Source: Mariniphaga sp.
GTDB taxonomy: Bacteria; Bacteroidota; Bacteroidia; Bacteroidales; Prolixibacteraceae
Assembly (NCBI GenBank): GCA_024636975.1
Contig: JAGXGA010000053.1
Location: 62,001 to 126,000 of the forward strand
Direction of reading: 5' to 3'
Length of the DNA stretch: 64,000 nucleotides
Below are positions 26,268 through 35,022 of the stretch, piece by piece. The position numbers and the translations under genes are program-made. Positions within the stretch are counted from its first letter, which is position 1, and the number at the start of each line of letters is the position of its first letter. Under the pieces are notes generated by a model, which was not told the origin of the DNA, searched no databases, and was given only the letters and a program-made list of their open reading frames with translations.

Positions 26268-27452
26268 ATGAAGAAAAATAGGATAGTTGTTGGTCTTTCA
26301 GGTGGTGTTGATTCCAGTGTGGCAGCCTGGTTATTAAAACAGGAGGGGCATGATCTGGTTGCATTATTTATGGTCAACTGGCATGAACGGGTGGGAGCTC
26401 TAACAAGTGCCTGCACCTGGGAAGAGGATGCCCTTATAGCTGAAATGGTAGCCAAAAAGCTCGACATTCCTTTTCACATTGTTGATTTAAGCAGCGAATA
26501 CAAGCGAAGGGTAGTCGATTATATGTTTGCTGAATATGAAGCAGGCCGCACACCAAACCCCGATGTGCTATGCAACCGCGAGATCAAATTTGACACGTTT
26601 CTTGATGAAGCCTTAAAATTTAATGCCGAATATGTTGCCACAGGCCATTATTGCCGCAAGAGTGAAACCGTAACAGATGGACAATTAATTCATCAGTTAC
26701 TTGCAGGAAAAGATTCAAATAAAGATCAAAGTTATTTTTTATGCCAGCTCAACCAGGAGCAGCTTTCAAAAGCACTGTTTCCGATCGGTAGCCTTACAAA
26801 ACCAGAGGTGAGGGAGATTGCGCGTGAACAGAACCTGCCTACCGCTGAACGGAAGGATTCGCAGGGGATTTGCTTTGTTGGAAAAGTGGATTTGCCTACA
26901 TTCCTGCAACAGCAACTGCAACCCAAAACCGGAAACGTGATTAAAATTTCTGTTTCATTTATGGCTAAAAAAAAGCTGGTTGAACCAACTGAATTAAACT
27001 ATCGGAAAATATGTTTTCCTTTTCCCTATAAACCATGGAACGGAGAGATCATTGGCGAACATCAGGGAGCTCATTTCTATACTGTAGGACAAAGAAAAGG
27101 ATTGAATATCGGGGGCTCTAAGGAACCTTTATTCGTGCTGGGCACCGATGTACAGCGAAACATTGTTTACGTCGGGGAAGGGCAGGAGCACCCGGGACTT
27201 TTCAGACCTGGTCTTTTTGTTGCGGCTGAAGACATGCACTGGGTTCGTCCGGATATGAAAATGAATCCCGGGGAAGAAAAGGTTTTCGATATACGTATAC
27301 GCTACCGGCAACCATTGGAAAAGGGTACAATTTATATGAAAGAAGAAGGTGCATACTTCCTGTTTGAAAACGAACAGCGGGGTATAACGTCGGGACAGTT
27401 TGCGGCATGGTACCTTGAAGAAGAGTTGATTGGTTCGGGTGTTATTGCATAA
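26268..27452 (+). CDS. mnmA: tRNA-specific 2-thiouridylase MnmA
   Basis: 394 residues. The PP-loop is GLSGGVDSS (about 9-17). The nucleophile Cys is C102 (NPDVLCN) and the second, persulfide-carrying Cys is C202 (DSQGICF). A TGHYCR motif sits near 125. The enzyme makes 2-thiouridine at position 34 of tRNAs for Lys, Glu and Gln. Both catalytic Cys residues are present, so it should be active. The N-terminal loop (MVNWHERVGALTSACTWEED) is longer than in E. coli, as in other Bacteroidota copies. It is followed 31 nt later by yicC, but has its own promoter. Confidence 0.93.
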   Translation: MKKNRIVVGLSGGVDSSVAAWLLKQEGHDLVALFMVNWHERVGALTSACTWEEDALIAEMVAKKLDIPFHIVDLSSEYKRRVVDYMFAEYEAGRTPNPDVLCNREIKFDTFLDEALKFNAEYVATGHYCRKSETVTDGQLIHQLLAGKDSNKDQSYFLCQLNQEQLSKALFPIGSLTKPEVREIAREQNLPTAERKDSQGICFVGKVDLPTFLQQQLQPKTGNVIKISVSFMAKKKLVEPTELNYRKICFPFPYKPWNGEIIGEHQGAHFYTVGQRKGLNIGGSKEPLFVLGTDVQRNIVYVGEGQEHPGLFRPGLFVAAEDMHWVRPDMKMNPGEEKVFDIRIRYRQPLEKGTIYMKEEGAYFLFENEQRGITSGQFAAWYLEEELIGSGVIA

Positions 27453-27483
27453 ATTGCTTAAATTCGTAAAAATTTTGATATTC

Positions 27484-28359
27484 ATGATAAAATCAATGAC
27501 AGGATTCGGGAAAGCCGAATTTGAAGTGAACAATAAAAAAATTACCCTTGAGCTGAAGGCGCTCAATAGTAAGCAAATCGATATCAATGCACGGCTTCCC
27601 TCGGTTTACCGGGAAAAGGAGATTGAAATTAGAAAAGAACTGGCAGAAAAACTGGTGCGGGGAAAAGTTGATCTGACCCTCTATGTTGAAAACCATGGGA
27701 GCGAATCGAACAGCAAAATAAACGAACCCATTCTGGTAAGTTACTACCAGCACCTGAAGAAAATTAATGACATGCTGGGACTGAAAACCGATCAGAGCAC
27801 TTTGCATGCGGTTTTGAAGTTACCCGATGTAGTTAAATCAGAATACGACACATTTGATGAGGAGGAATGGCTGGTTATTGCTGATCACCTGCGAAAAGCA
27901 ATCGACGAAATTAATGAATTTCGTGCGAAGGAAGGCAAAGCCCTGGAAATTGACATTATTGCCAATACTCAGTCAATTTCGGACCTTCTTACCCAGGTAG
28001 CTCCATTTGAGGCACAGCGAATGTCAATAATCAAAAACAGGCTTACCGAGAGCCTGGGAAAGATTAATATGACCAATAATGTAGATGAGAACCGGTTTGA
28101 ACAGGAGCTGATTTATTACATCGATAAGATGGACATGAATGAAGAGAAAGTAAGGCTTGAAAATCATTGTTCCTTTTTCATTGAAACAATTGCACAGGAG
28201 GAGTTGAATGGTAAAAAGCTTGGCTTTATAGCACAGGAAATGGGCAGGGAAATCAATACTCTTGGTTCAAAAGCCTATGAAAGTAACATTCAGCGAATGG
28301 TGGTGCAGATGAAAGATCACCTTGAACGGATCAAAGAGCAATTACTTAATGTACTGTAG
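27484..28359 (+). CDS. yicC: YicC/YloC family endoribonuclease
   Basis: 291 residues from the ATG at 27484, which gives the conserved start MIKSMTGFG; the frame opens earlier but inside mnmA. The N-terminal YicC domain and C-terminal DUF1732 region (NCSFFIETIAQEELNGKKLGFIAQEMGREINTLGSKA) are complete. Members have RNase activity in E. coli and B. subtilis. In Bacteroidota the gene commonly precedes gmk, as here (54 nt gap), so it likely shares an mRNA with gmk and nadD. Confidence 0.9.
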   Translation: MIKSMTGFGKAEFEVNNKKITLELKALNSKQIDINARLPSVYREKEIEIRKELAEKLVRGKVDLTLYVENHGSESNSKINEPILVSYYQHLKKINDMLGLKTDQSTLHAVLKLPDVVKSEYDTFDEEEWLVIADHLRKAIDEINEFRAKEGKALEIDIIANTQSISDLLTQVAPFEAQRMSIIKNRLTESLGKINMTNNVDENRFEQELIYYIDKMDMNEEKVRLENHCSFFIETIAQEELNGKKLGFIAQEMGREINTLGSKAYESNIQRMVVQMKDHLERIKEQLLNVL

Positions 28360-28413
28360 AGTTCCTGTTGCTTCTGTCGTGTAATCTTAAACTCTATCCT
28401 TTTACTTTAGTCT

Positions 28414-29004
28414 ATGCAAGGAAAACTTATCATATTCTCAGCCCCCTCGGGTTCAGGAAAAACTACATTAGTAAAGCATTTGCTGTCGTTGGAGTTTGGT
28501 CTTGAATTTTCGGTATCCGCAACCAGCAGGCAATCCCGGCCTGGCGAAACTCATGGCAAAGATTATTATTTTCTTTCTGAAGAAGAGTTCCGCGGGAAAA
28601 TTAACAACAATGATTTTCTGGAATGGGAAGAGGTTTATGGAGGCATATTTTACGGTACCTTGAAAAGTGAAGTGGAGCGTATCCGTAACAACGGGAATCA
28701 TGTGATTTTTGATGTGGATGTCGTAGGAGGTGTCAATATTAAAAAGTTCTATGGCGATGATGCCCTTGCAGTTTTTGTGAAACCACCTTCGGTTGAAGAG
28801 CTTAAAAACCGCCTTGAAAAGCGTTCCACTGAAACAGAAGAAAAAATACAAATGCGCATTGCCAAGGCAGAGCAGGAGCTGGGCTTTGAATCCCGTTTCG
28901 ATGTAGTAATTGTTAATGAAAATATGCAGGAAGCTATGAAGAAAGCAGAAATCCTTGTTTCTGATTTCATAGAAGGGAAACCAGTAAACGGCGACCATGG
29001 CTGA
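28414..29004 (+). CDS. gmk: Guanylate kinase
   Basis: 196 residues. The P-loop is SAPSGSGKTT (about 9-18), the GMP-binding part holds SRQSRPGETHGKDYYF, and the lid region contains RLEKRSTETEEKI. It phosphorylates GMP to GDP with ATP. Length and motifs are standard. The gene lies 18 nt before nadD, in the yicC-gmk-nadD cluster that is conserved in the phylum. Confidence 0.95.
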   Translation: MQGKLIIFSAPSGSGKTTLVKHLLSLEFGLEFSVSATSRQSRPGETHGKDYYFLSEEEFRGKINNNDFLEWEEVYGGIFYGTLKSEVERIRNNGNHVIFDVDVVGGVNIKKFYGDDALAVFVKPPSVEELKNRLEKRSTETEEKIQMRIAKAEQELGFESRFDVVIVNENMQEAMKKAEILVSDFIEGKPVNGDHG

Positions 29005-29022
29005 TTAATAAAGTATACTGAA

Positions 29023-29631
29023 ATGAAAAAAACAGCTTCGGGGTCATTTTCAAATAAAGAAGTGGGTTTATATTTCGGCTCATTTAATCCCATTCATATG
29101 GGGCACATGGCCATTGCCAATTACATTGTAGAGTTTACCGATCTGGACGAATTTTGGTTTGTAGTTACTCCTCAGAACCCGCATAAGGAAAAAAAGAACC
29201 TGCTGAACGATTACGACCGGCTTGAAATGGTTAGGCTTGCAGTTGAAGGCGACGACCGCCTGCAGGTTTCCGACATCGAATTCTTTCTGCCAAAGCCAAG
29301 CTATACCATTGACACCCTTGCTTATCTTAAGGACAGGCACCCCAATAAGCTGTTTAAGATATTGATGGGCTCTGATAACCTGCAGAACTTTCATAAATGG
29401 AAAAACTCTGAAGCCATTGTGGATAACTACGGCGTGATCGTGTATCCCCGGCATGGGTTCAATATATCAGTCGTCCCCCGGCATAAAAACATCATTATTG
29501 CTGAGGAGGCTCCAATCATGGAAATTTCATCCTCATTTATACGAAAAGCCATAAAACAAGGAAAAGACATCCGGCATTTCCTTCCACCCCGAACCTGGGA
29601 ATACATCGACAAGATGAATTTTTACAGGTAA
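29023..29631 (+). CDS. nadD: Nicotinate-nucleotide adenylyltransferase
   Basis: 202 residues. The nucleotidyltransferase motif GLYFGSFNPIHMGH (about 15-28) contains the HxGH site, and the C-terminal SSSFIRKAI segment is the usual ISSTxIR motif. It adenylates nicotinate mononucleotide in NAD synthesis. The N-terminal dozen residues (KKTASGSFSNKE) are unusual for the family; the ATG before YFGSF is absent, so the start at 29023 is probably right. Confidence 0.93.
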   Translation: MKKTASGSFSNKEVGLYFGSFNPIHMGHMAIANYIVEFTDLDEFWFVVTPQNPHKEKKNLLNDYDRLEMVRLAVEGDDRLQVSDIEFFLPKPSYTIDTLAYLKDRHPNKLFKILMGSDNLQNFHKWKNSEAIVDNYGVIVYPRHGFNISVVPRHKNIIIAEEAPIMEISSSFIRKAIKQGKDIRHFLPPRTWEYIDKMNFYR

Positions 29632-29651
29632 TGTCCCTCAATGAGTGCATT

Positions 29652-30539
29652 TCAGTGTGTGGGGGTCATATCATCATCCACGCATATAATGTAATCGGCT
29701 ATTCCTTCATTTTCTTCATCAAGCGATGATAAATCCTGCTGCGAGACAGTAGTAATGGTTAATATATTTAGCTGCGGAATTTGCTGTTTCAGGTACCAGT
29801 AAATGCTTTCAAAATTATCGGAATGATATGCACCGTTAAAATGCATAAACAGTTTTCCCTGCGACCAGTTTTCCAAAATAAAATGGGCCATTGTGGCATC
29901 CTTAACAGCCTGGGCCTTGGGAAAATTTTCATTCACATGATTGCCCATGCCTTCCATTTCCATCATGCTGCTGTATGCTCTTAAATCAGGATTGTATTCA
30001 ACAGGTAACGGAGGCAGAAAAGCTTTGGCCTGCTCTGAAAGTTCATCCAGACCTTCAAATCCGCTTGTATTAACCACTGAAGCATACCGGCGCGGGATGT
30101 TGGTAGCTACAAACCGGAGTTGTTCTTCCCGGGCCAGTTCCACCAGTGGTTTATAGTCTGTTTTATAATTTGGCCATAATCGGGCTTCAGCCTCAAAGCG
30201 GCTTTGCGATATGATTCCCTGTAAATATTCATCAAGTATTATCTGATTATCGGTCTCAAACATTTCGGCACCTAAAACAAGCTCACGGCCCTTTACGGCG
30301 AACAAATCACGACTAAGCTCCAGTTGCAACCAATGTGAAACAGGATTATTGTGGTATTCACCAAACAATATAATATCAGCATCCCCGACATTCCTGATCA
30401 TTTTTTCATACTTCACCTTTTTACCGTCTTTTGAGTAAAGCATCCAGGCCGGCTTGCCGGTTTTGAAACCTGCGAACATGAACATCAGTAAGATAAGGGT
30501 TCCCTGAGAAATCTTCATTTTTATTAAGTTGGTTTTCAT
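29652..30539 (-). CDS. ChaN-like exported protein (haem-binding uptake family)
   Basis: 295 residues. A hydrophobic N-terminal segment (about 9-27) serves as signal or anchor; a start at the second Met (residue 8) is equally possible. The domain shows FGEYHNNPVSH (about 60), EMFETDNQ and a C-terminal HFNGAYHSD, which fit the ChaN/Tiki-like fold. In Campylobacter, ChaN binds haem. It may bind haem or act as a metal-dependent hydrolase; neither is proved here. It is convergent with nadD, with no clear terminator between. Confidence 0.75.
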   Translation of the reverse strand: MKTNLIKMKISQGTLILLMFMFAGFKTGKPAWMLYSKDGKKVKYEKMIRNVGDADIILFGEYHNNPVSHWLQLELSRDLFAVKGRELVLGAEMFETDNQIILDEYLQGIISQSRFEAEARLWPNYKTDYKPLVELAREEQLRFVATNIPRRYASVVNTSGFEGLDELSEQAKAFLPPLPVEYNPDLRAYSSMMEMEGMGNHVNENFPKAQAVKDATMAHFILENWSQGKLFMHFNGAYHSDNFESIYWYLKQQIPQLNILTITTVSQQDLSSLDEENEGIADYIICVDDDMTPTH

Positions 30540-30604
30540 TTAAACAAAATCAACTAACTTCAGTTTATTAAGAACAAATTCGACATCAAACAGAAGAATA
30601 GCAA

Positions 30605-31201
30605 ATGTCAGAGTCAGGAAGTTTTTATGGCACATTGGTTGACCCTGTATTAAAAAAAATGCGTAAACGGGTAACACATCATATTGAACCAGGTCAGACT
30701 GTTTTGGATGTAGCCTGTGGTACCGGTGCACAACTATTTGAATCGTCAGGTAAGGCAAGCAAAGCAACAGGTTTTGACTATTCAGAATCGATGATTAGCC
30801 GCGCCAGAAAAACCATGCAGAAGAGAAATATTGATCATGTTGAATTTAAAATTCATGATGCCACTGAGGAGTGGCCATATAGCGATTACCAGTTCGATGT
30901 TGCAATTCTTTCTTTAGCCCTGCATCAGTTTTCACCCAAAAATTATTTTGTCATACTAAATGAAATGAAGCGTGTGGCCGCGAGGCAAATATTTGTAGAT
31001 TATGCAATTCCTCTTCCCTCAAATTATGCAGGAATCGGAAGTCAGATTGCTGAGTTCTTTGCCGGCCGGGAACATTATAAAAATTTCAGGCATTACAACA
31101 GGTTGGGAGGGCTTCCTGAAATTCTTTCCAGGCACAGGTATGCCATCGAAAAAGAAGAGTTTTTTGCTAAAAATGCATTTCAGCTGGTTGTATGTAAATA
31201 A
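30605..31201 (+). CDS. Class I SAM-dependent methyltransferase
   Basis: 198 residues. Motif I is VLDVACGTGAQ (about 38-48). An Asp in GFDYSESM binds SAM ribose, and the post-motif region (FDVAILSLALHQF) is typical of UbiE-like small-molecule methyltransferases. No substrate can be assigned. It is divergent from the ChaN-like gene. Confidence 0.8.
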   Translation: MSESGSFYGTLVDPVLKKMRKRVTHHIEPGQTVLDVACGTGAQLFESSGKASKATGFDYSESMISRARKTMQKRNIDHVEFKIHDATEEWPYSDYQFDVAILSLALHQFSPKNYFVILNEMKRVAARQIFVDYAIPLPSNYAGIGSQIAEFFAGREHYKNFRHYNRLGGLPEILSRHRYAIEKEEFFAKNAFQLVVCK

Positions 31202-31690
31202 TCCATAATCCCCTTATTTAACATTTGATTGTTTATTTTAACTTAGGTTTAAAATCCTTAAAAATAAGTCTGGTACTATTTAGTTTTTCAATAAAAACAC
31301 ACGCAAGAAAAACCTTATTTTTTTCAATAAACCTTAGTAACAGAGCTTATGTCCCTATCTGCTTAACCTTATTGCTTTATTATGAAGGAGTTGCAATCAT
31401 TATGGAAATAAGGGAAAAAGGTCTGGTCGGTGGTTTATTGCAACTGGGTTACTAAGGTTTAAGATTGAAAATAAGGTTTTTTCGAAGTAGTATGTTTTAC
31501 ATATGATTTTTAATAAGGAATATTCATTTTAGTATAAGCAAATCATTAGGAGCATGAAAAGAAGGACCTTATTCATTTACCAAACACTTTTAACAGAGTT
31601 TATACAATTAAAGAATAAAATTGTGCTACTTGAGGTTCCTTAAAAAAGGAGTTGCATAAGAGGCAGAAGAGTAAAAAGGCAGTTGTAATT
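31202..31690 (+). other. Gene-free AT-rich region around the MITE-like element
   Basis: No protein gene is supported. The region holds the inverted-repeat element at 31311-31478 and two partial copies of a GGAGTTGCA motif (near 31388 and 31648). Confidence 0.4.
31311..31478. mobile_element. MITE-like element, 168 bp with about 30-bp terminal inverted repeats
   Basis: The left end carries AACCTTATTTT, then TCAAT, then AAACCTTAGTAAC (31329-31341). The right end is the reverse complement: GTTACTAAGGTTT (31448-31460), ATTGA and AAAATAAGGTT (to 31478). Small gaps separate the blocks. There is no protein inside. The structure fits a non-autonomous transposon, or alternatively a large cruciform. 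No target-site duplication is obvious. Confidence 0.5.
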
Positions 31691-32338
31691 TTAGGAATCT
31701 GGCGTTGGGGCTGTTTTATAACTGATGGAAATTCCCGACCTGCTGTTGGGGGCATATGTGGTTTCGTAATGTTTCAGGCTCTCAATATAATCAAGAAAAT
31801 CGCTGATCCCCGAACCTCTCATTGCAGTATTATGGGCTGTAAAACAACCTCCCACCTCCAGCTTAGGATCCATGGCAATGAAATAATTCTTGTACCAATA
31901 TTTATCGGCATCACTGAAAACAAAATCGTATTTACCCGATAATTCAGGAACAAGCTGGTGGGCATCTGCAAGACGTGCATCAATGTACTTTTCAACACCT
32001 GCTTTTTTAAAATTAGCTTTTGCCTGAAGCCAACGGTTTTTATCTATTTCAATTGTAATTAATTTGCCACCGGTTTTACTTAAAGCCCATGCAATCCAAA
32101 TGGCTGAATGACCGGTTGATGTGCCAATTTCCAAAGCTTCGGTGTATTTATTTTTAACTATCAGGTCGTAAAGAATTTTTCCATCAGATATCGGAACATT
32201 CATATCACGCCAGTTGTTGACATTTTCATCCAGATAGGCTTTAATTCTGCGGTCGAGGCTATTTTCTATTTTTGGATATTGGGCATTTGCAATTACTGAC
32301 GCAAACAAAAACAAAAGAAAAAAATATTTATACTTCAT
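31691..32338 (-). CDS. COMT-type methyltransferase with a signal peptide
   Basis: 215 residues. The N-terminus (MKYKYFFLLFLFASVIANAQ) is a textbook signal peptide with a cleavage site after ANA. The rest is a class I methyltransferase of the catechol O-methyltransferase type: EIGTSTGHSAIWIA (motif I, about 69-82), the acidic IEIDKNR, and a metal-site-like SDADKYWYKNYF. An exported methyltransferase is odd because SAM is cytoplasmic. It may have taken on another function, or stay membrane-tethered facing the cytoplasm. TATCTTTA about 30 nt upstream is near a -7 element. Confidence 0.75.
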   Translation of the reverse strand: MKYKYFFLLFLFASVIANAQYPKIENSLDRRIKAYLDENVNNWRDMNVPISDGKILYDLIVKNKYTEALEIGTSTGHSAIWIAWALSKTGGKLITIEIDKNRWLQAKANFKKAGVEKYIDARLADAHQLVPELSGKYDFVFSDADKYWYKNYFIAMDPKLEVGGCFTAHNTAMRGSGISDFLDYIESLKHYETTYAPNSRSGISISYKTAPTPDS

Positions 32339-32417
32339 AAGAATTCTTTTGAAATGAATTCCTAAAGATAAAAAAAAATGATCAGATGTCCTGAATTTTC
32401 AAATCACCATAAAAAAT

Positions 32418-33653
32418 TTACTCTGTACTGGCTATTACAGGCTTGTTGGCGATATAATCAACCAAGGTATTAAAAAATACGGGCACACTTTGTGAAGCCA
32501 CCTGGTTCGGAGAATTCGACAGATACACTATGCCAATGTTATCCTGCCTGCTGATGGCAATCTCTGCCTTATACCCATTCACATAACCTCCATGGTATGC
32601 GATCTGCCGCTCTTTATAATCCACCATGCGCCATCCAAGGGCATATTTTTTTGTTTTTACCTGATCCCAATATTTAAAATAACCGCTGCTGAGCCGCGAT
32701 ACTACCTGGGGTTCAAAAATTCGCTTATATACTTCTTCTTCAAGTAAAGGGTTGTTTTCATCAAGCAATGCCAGCAGAAAACGCGACATATCAGAAATAC
32801 TTGCATTTACACCTGCTGCCGGGGCAGTGCTGTAATACCTGTCGTTCAAAGGAAGCGCCCTGTAACTGCCGTTAGCACCCCTGTGCGGGTAGGCTTTGTT
32901 CGGATTGTTACTGAAGCTGATAAAATCGGTTGAGGCATCAGTCATTCCCACCGGATCAAACAGTTTTTCCTTTAGCAGCTTGCCATAATTCTTAGATGTT
33001 TTAATTGCAAGAATTGTATCAACAAGGCTGAACATTACATTCTGATAGCCATAAACTTTTCCCGGTGCAGCAGAAATGCCTGCATCCTGAAGCTTGTTAA
33101 GTATGACCTCAAGAGGTACATGGCTTTCCACCAGATCGTCGTATGCATGTGGAACCAGTCCTGTGGTATGGCTAAGCAGATTACGCAATGTTATACTATT
33201 CGTACTTGAAGTGCTTGAAAGTTTTAACCAGGGAATGGTTTCACTTACTTTTTCATCAAAATCAAGAATCTGTTCCTGCGCCAGTATCCCGGCCAATACT
33301 CCTGTAACAGGTTTTGATACCGATGCCAGCCTGAAAATAGTATGCTCGTCAACCAGATCATCGCTGCCTAACTTTCTGGTACCGTAACATTTAATAAATG
33401 CAATCTTATCTTTATAGGTAACTGCCACAGCTGCGCCTACCGTACGCGATTCAGCCATTTGCACGTCAAGCCAATGCTCATACCTTTCGAATACCTCCTT
33501 CATTTCAGCAAGTTCCTTCTCCGACTGACTGATTACCGGTTGAACTTTTTGTTCAAACAAACTATCCGGGGATGATGAAATGCGTTGATTGGTGGTTGTT
33601 AACAGTAAAAAGAAAACACAAAAAATTACTGTAAAAAATCTTTTTTTTGTCAT
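32418..33653 (-). CDS. Class C beta-lactamase-family serine hydrolase
   Basis: 411 residues with an N-terminal signal or anchor (about 6-22). The catalytic S111-V-S-K114 motif, a YQN motif (YGYQN) and YHGG in place of KTG are all in order, so the protein should be an active serine hydrolase. Such proteins in Bacteroidota are esterases, D-aminopeptidases or penicillin-binding-like enzymes more often than true antibiotic resistance factors. No AmpR-type regulator is nearby. Substrate unknown; periplasmic or lipid-facing location likely. Confidence 0.82.
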   Translation of the reverse strand: MTKKRFFTVIFCVFFLLLTTTNQRISSSPDSLFEQKVQPVISQSEKELAEMKEVFERYEHWLDVQMAESRTVGAAVAVTYKDKIAFIKCYGTRKLGSDDLVDEHTIFRLASVSKPVTGVLAGILAQEQILDFDEKVSETIPWLKLSSTSSTNSITLRNLLSHTTGLVPHAYDDLVESHVPLEVILNKLQDAGISAAPGKVYGYQNVMFSLVDTILAIKTSKNYGKLLKEKLFDPVGMTDASTDFISFSNNPNKAYPHRGANGSYRALPLNDRYYSTAPAAGVNASISDMSRFLLALLDENNPLLEEEVYKRIFEPQVVSRLSSGYFKYWDQVKTKKYALGWRMVDYKERQIAYHGGYVNGYKAEIAISRQDNIGIVYLSNSPNQVASQSVPVFFNTLVDYIANKPVIASTE

Positions 33654-33869
33654 TAAAATTTTTCTTTTTCGAAAAGGTAATTGGCCGCTTATGATTTCGA
33701 ATTGCCGAAAATATACATTATATATTAAAAACCAACACAGGAGTGTTATTTTTATTTCAAAAGAAAATTGTTTATATCATGAGATTAGTCACGTTTTTGC
33801 GCCAATGCCTCATTCTTAAGCTATGAATTGTTGAAAACTTTTAGCATGTGATATATTGTTTTTAATTCC

Positions 33870-33897
33870 TTGAGTGAAGACTTTTAATGTATATTTG
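33870..33897 (+). promoter_or_regulatory. Promoter of the TIM-barrel lipoprotein gene
   Basis: TTG at 33870-33872, 17 nt of spacing and a perfect TATATTTG at 33890-33897, about 25 nt before the ATG. Confidence 0.55.
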
Positions 33898-33921
33898 ATA
33901 AATGCTTAAAAATCAATTGCT

Positions 33922-35022
33922 ATGATGTTTAAAAAGTGGTGTTTTGTTTTAATTTATTCCCTGATTGCTTTTATACCATTAAGTATAGTTTCCTGTAATA
34001 ACGAACCTGATAAGGAAATCGAAATCAGGGGTATTTACGGTCATCCGCAGCCTTTATGGAACAAAGGATATAACCTGTCGGATCTGGGAATCAATGCCAT
34101 TTTTGTGCACAGCGGATCGATCGACGATAAAATGATGCAGCAGGCAAGGGAGGAAGGAATGAAGATTTATGCTGAATTTGCTACCTTGAACGGCAAGGGT
34201 TATGTTGAAGATAACATAGAAGCATGGGCTGTTAATGAAAAGGGAGAACATGTTGAAGCTGCTTCCTGGTTCATGGGGGTATGTCCTACAGAACCCGGGT
34301 TCAGGCAATACCGTTATGAACAGTTGCGCAATCTGTTAACAGAATATGACATTGATGGTGTGTGGATGGATTATGTGCACTGGCACGCCCAATTTGAAGA
34401 ACCCGAACCCATTTTGCCCGAAACCTGTTTTTGTGAAAATTGCCTGTCAGCCTTTTCCGCTGATAAAGACATCAAGGTCCCTGTGGGCAGCACTTCGCAG
34501 AAGGCAGAATGGATTATGAACAATCACGATGTGGATTGGCGCAACTGGCGGTGCGAAATCATTGCCGGGTGGGCAGCTGACATGAGAAAGATTGTTGATG
34601 AAGTAAAACCCGGCATTTTGCTGGGAATCTATCATTGTCCGTGGACCGATGATGAATTTGACGGTGCACGACGGCGGATACTGGGGCTCGATTATGATCT
34701 GTTAACTGAACATGTTGATGTATTTTCGCCAATGGTGTATCATGCCCGCATGGGCAGAAATCCGGAGTGGGTGGACGAAAACATCAGATGGTTTAGCTCC
34801 AGGATGGAATCGGACAAGGATAATACGCCAAAGATCTGGCCTATTGTTCAGGCTTATGATAATCCCTACCAAATTTCGGCAAGCGAATTTGAAACGGTCT
34901 TACTGGGTGGCCTTTCTGCCAATGCAACCGGTGTGATGATGTTTACAACCCGGGCCATTGCTGAGAATGAAGAAAAAGTGGCTGTTGTTAAAAAAAATTA
35001 CAATAATCTTTCAACGCAGTAG
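33922..35022 (+). CDS. Lipoprotein with a glycoside-hydrolase-like TIM barrel
   Basis: 366 residues. The signal peptide ends with SIVSC (Cys near 25), a clear lipobox. The mature part reads as a TIM barrel: GINAIFVHSG, then GMKIYAEFATLNG, then DIDGVWMDYVHWH, then ILLGIYHCPWTDDEF and VDVFSPMVYHARMG. This resembles putative glycosyl hydrolase families (GHL/DUF4015-like) whose acid is in the DGxxxD strand. CFCENC (about 170) could bind a metal. Substrate unknown. It stands alone behind a good promoter. Confidence 0.65.
   Translation: MMFKKWCFVLIYSLIAFIPLSIVSCNNEPDKEIEIRGIYGHPQPLWNKGYNLSDLGINAIFVHSGSIDDKMMQQAREEGMKIYAEFATLNGKGYVEDNIEAWAVNEKGEHVEAASWFMGVCPTEPGFRQYRYEQLRNLLTEYDIDGVWMDYVHWHAQFEEPEPILPETCFCENCLSAFSADKDIKVPVGSTSQKAEWIMNNHDVDWRNWRCEIIAGWAADMRKIVDEVKPGILLGIYHCPWTDDEFDGARRRILGLDYDLLTEHVDVFSPMVYHARMGRNPEWVDENIRWFSSRMESDKDNTPKIWPIVQAYDNPYQISASEFETVLLGGLSANATGVMMFTTRAIAENEEKVAVVKKNYNNLSTQ

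Noticed and set aside
31225-31455. A 76-codon frame across the MITE-like element
   Set aside because: It runs through the inverted repeats and has no family similarity.
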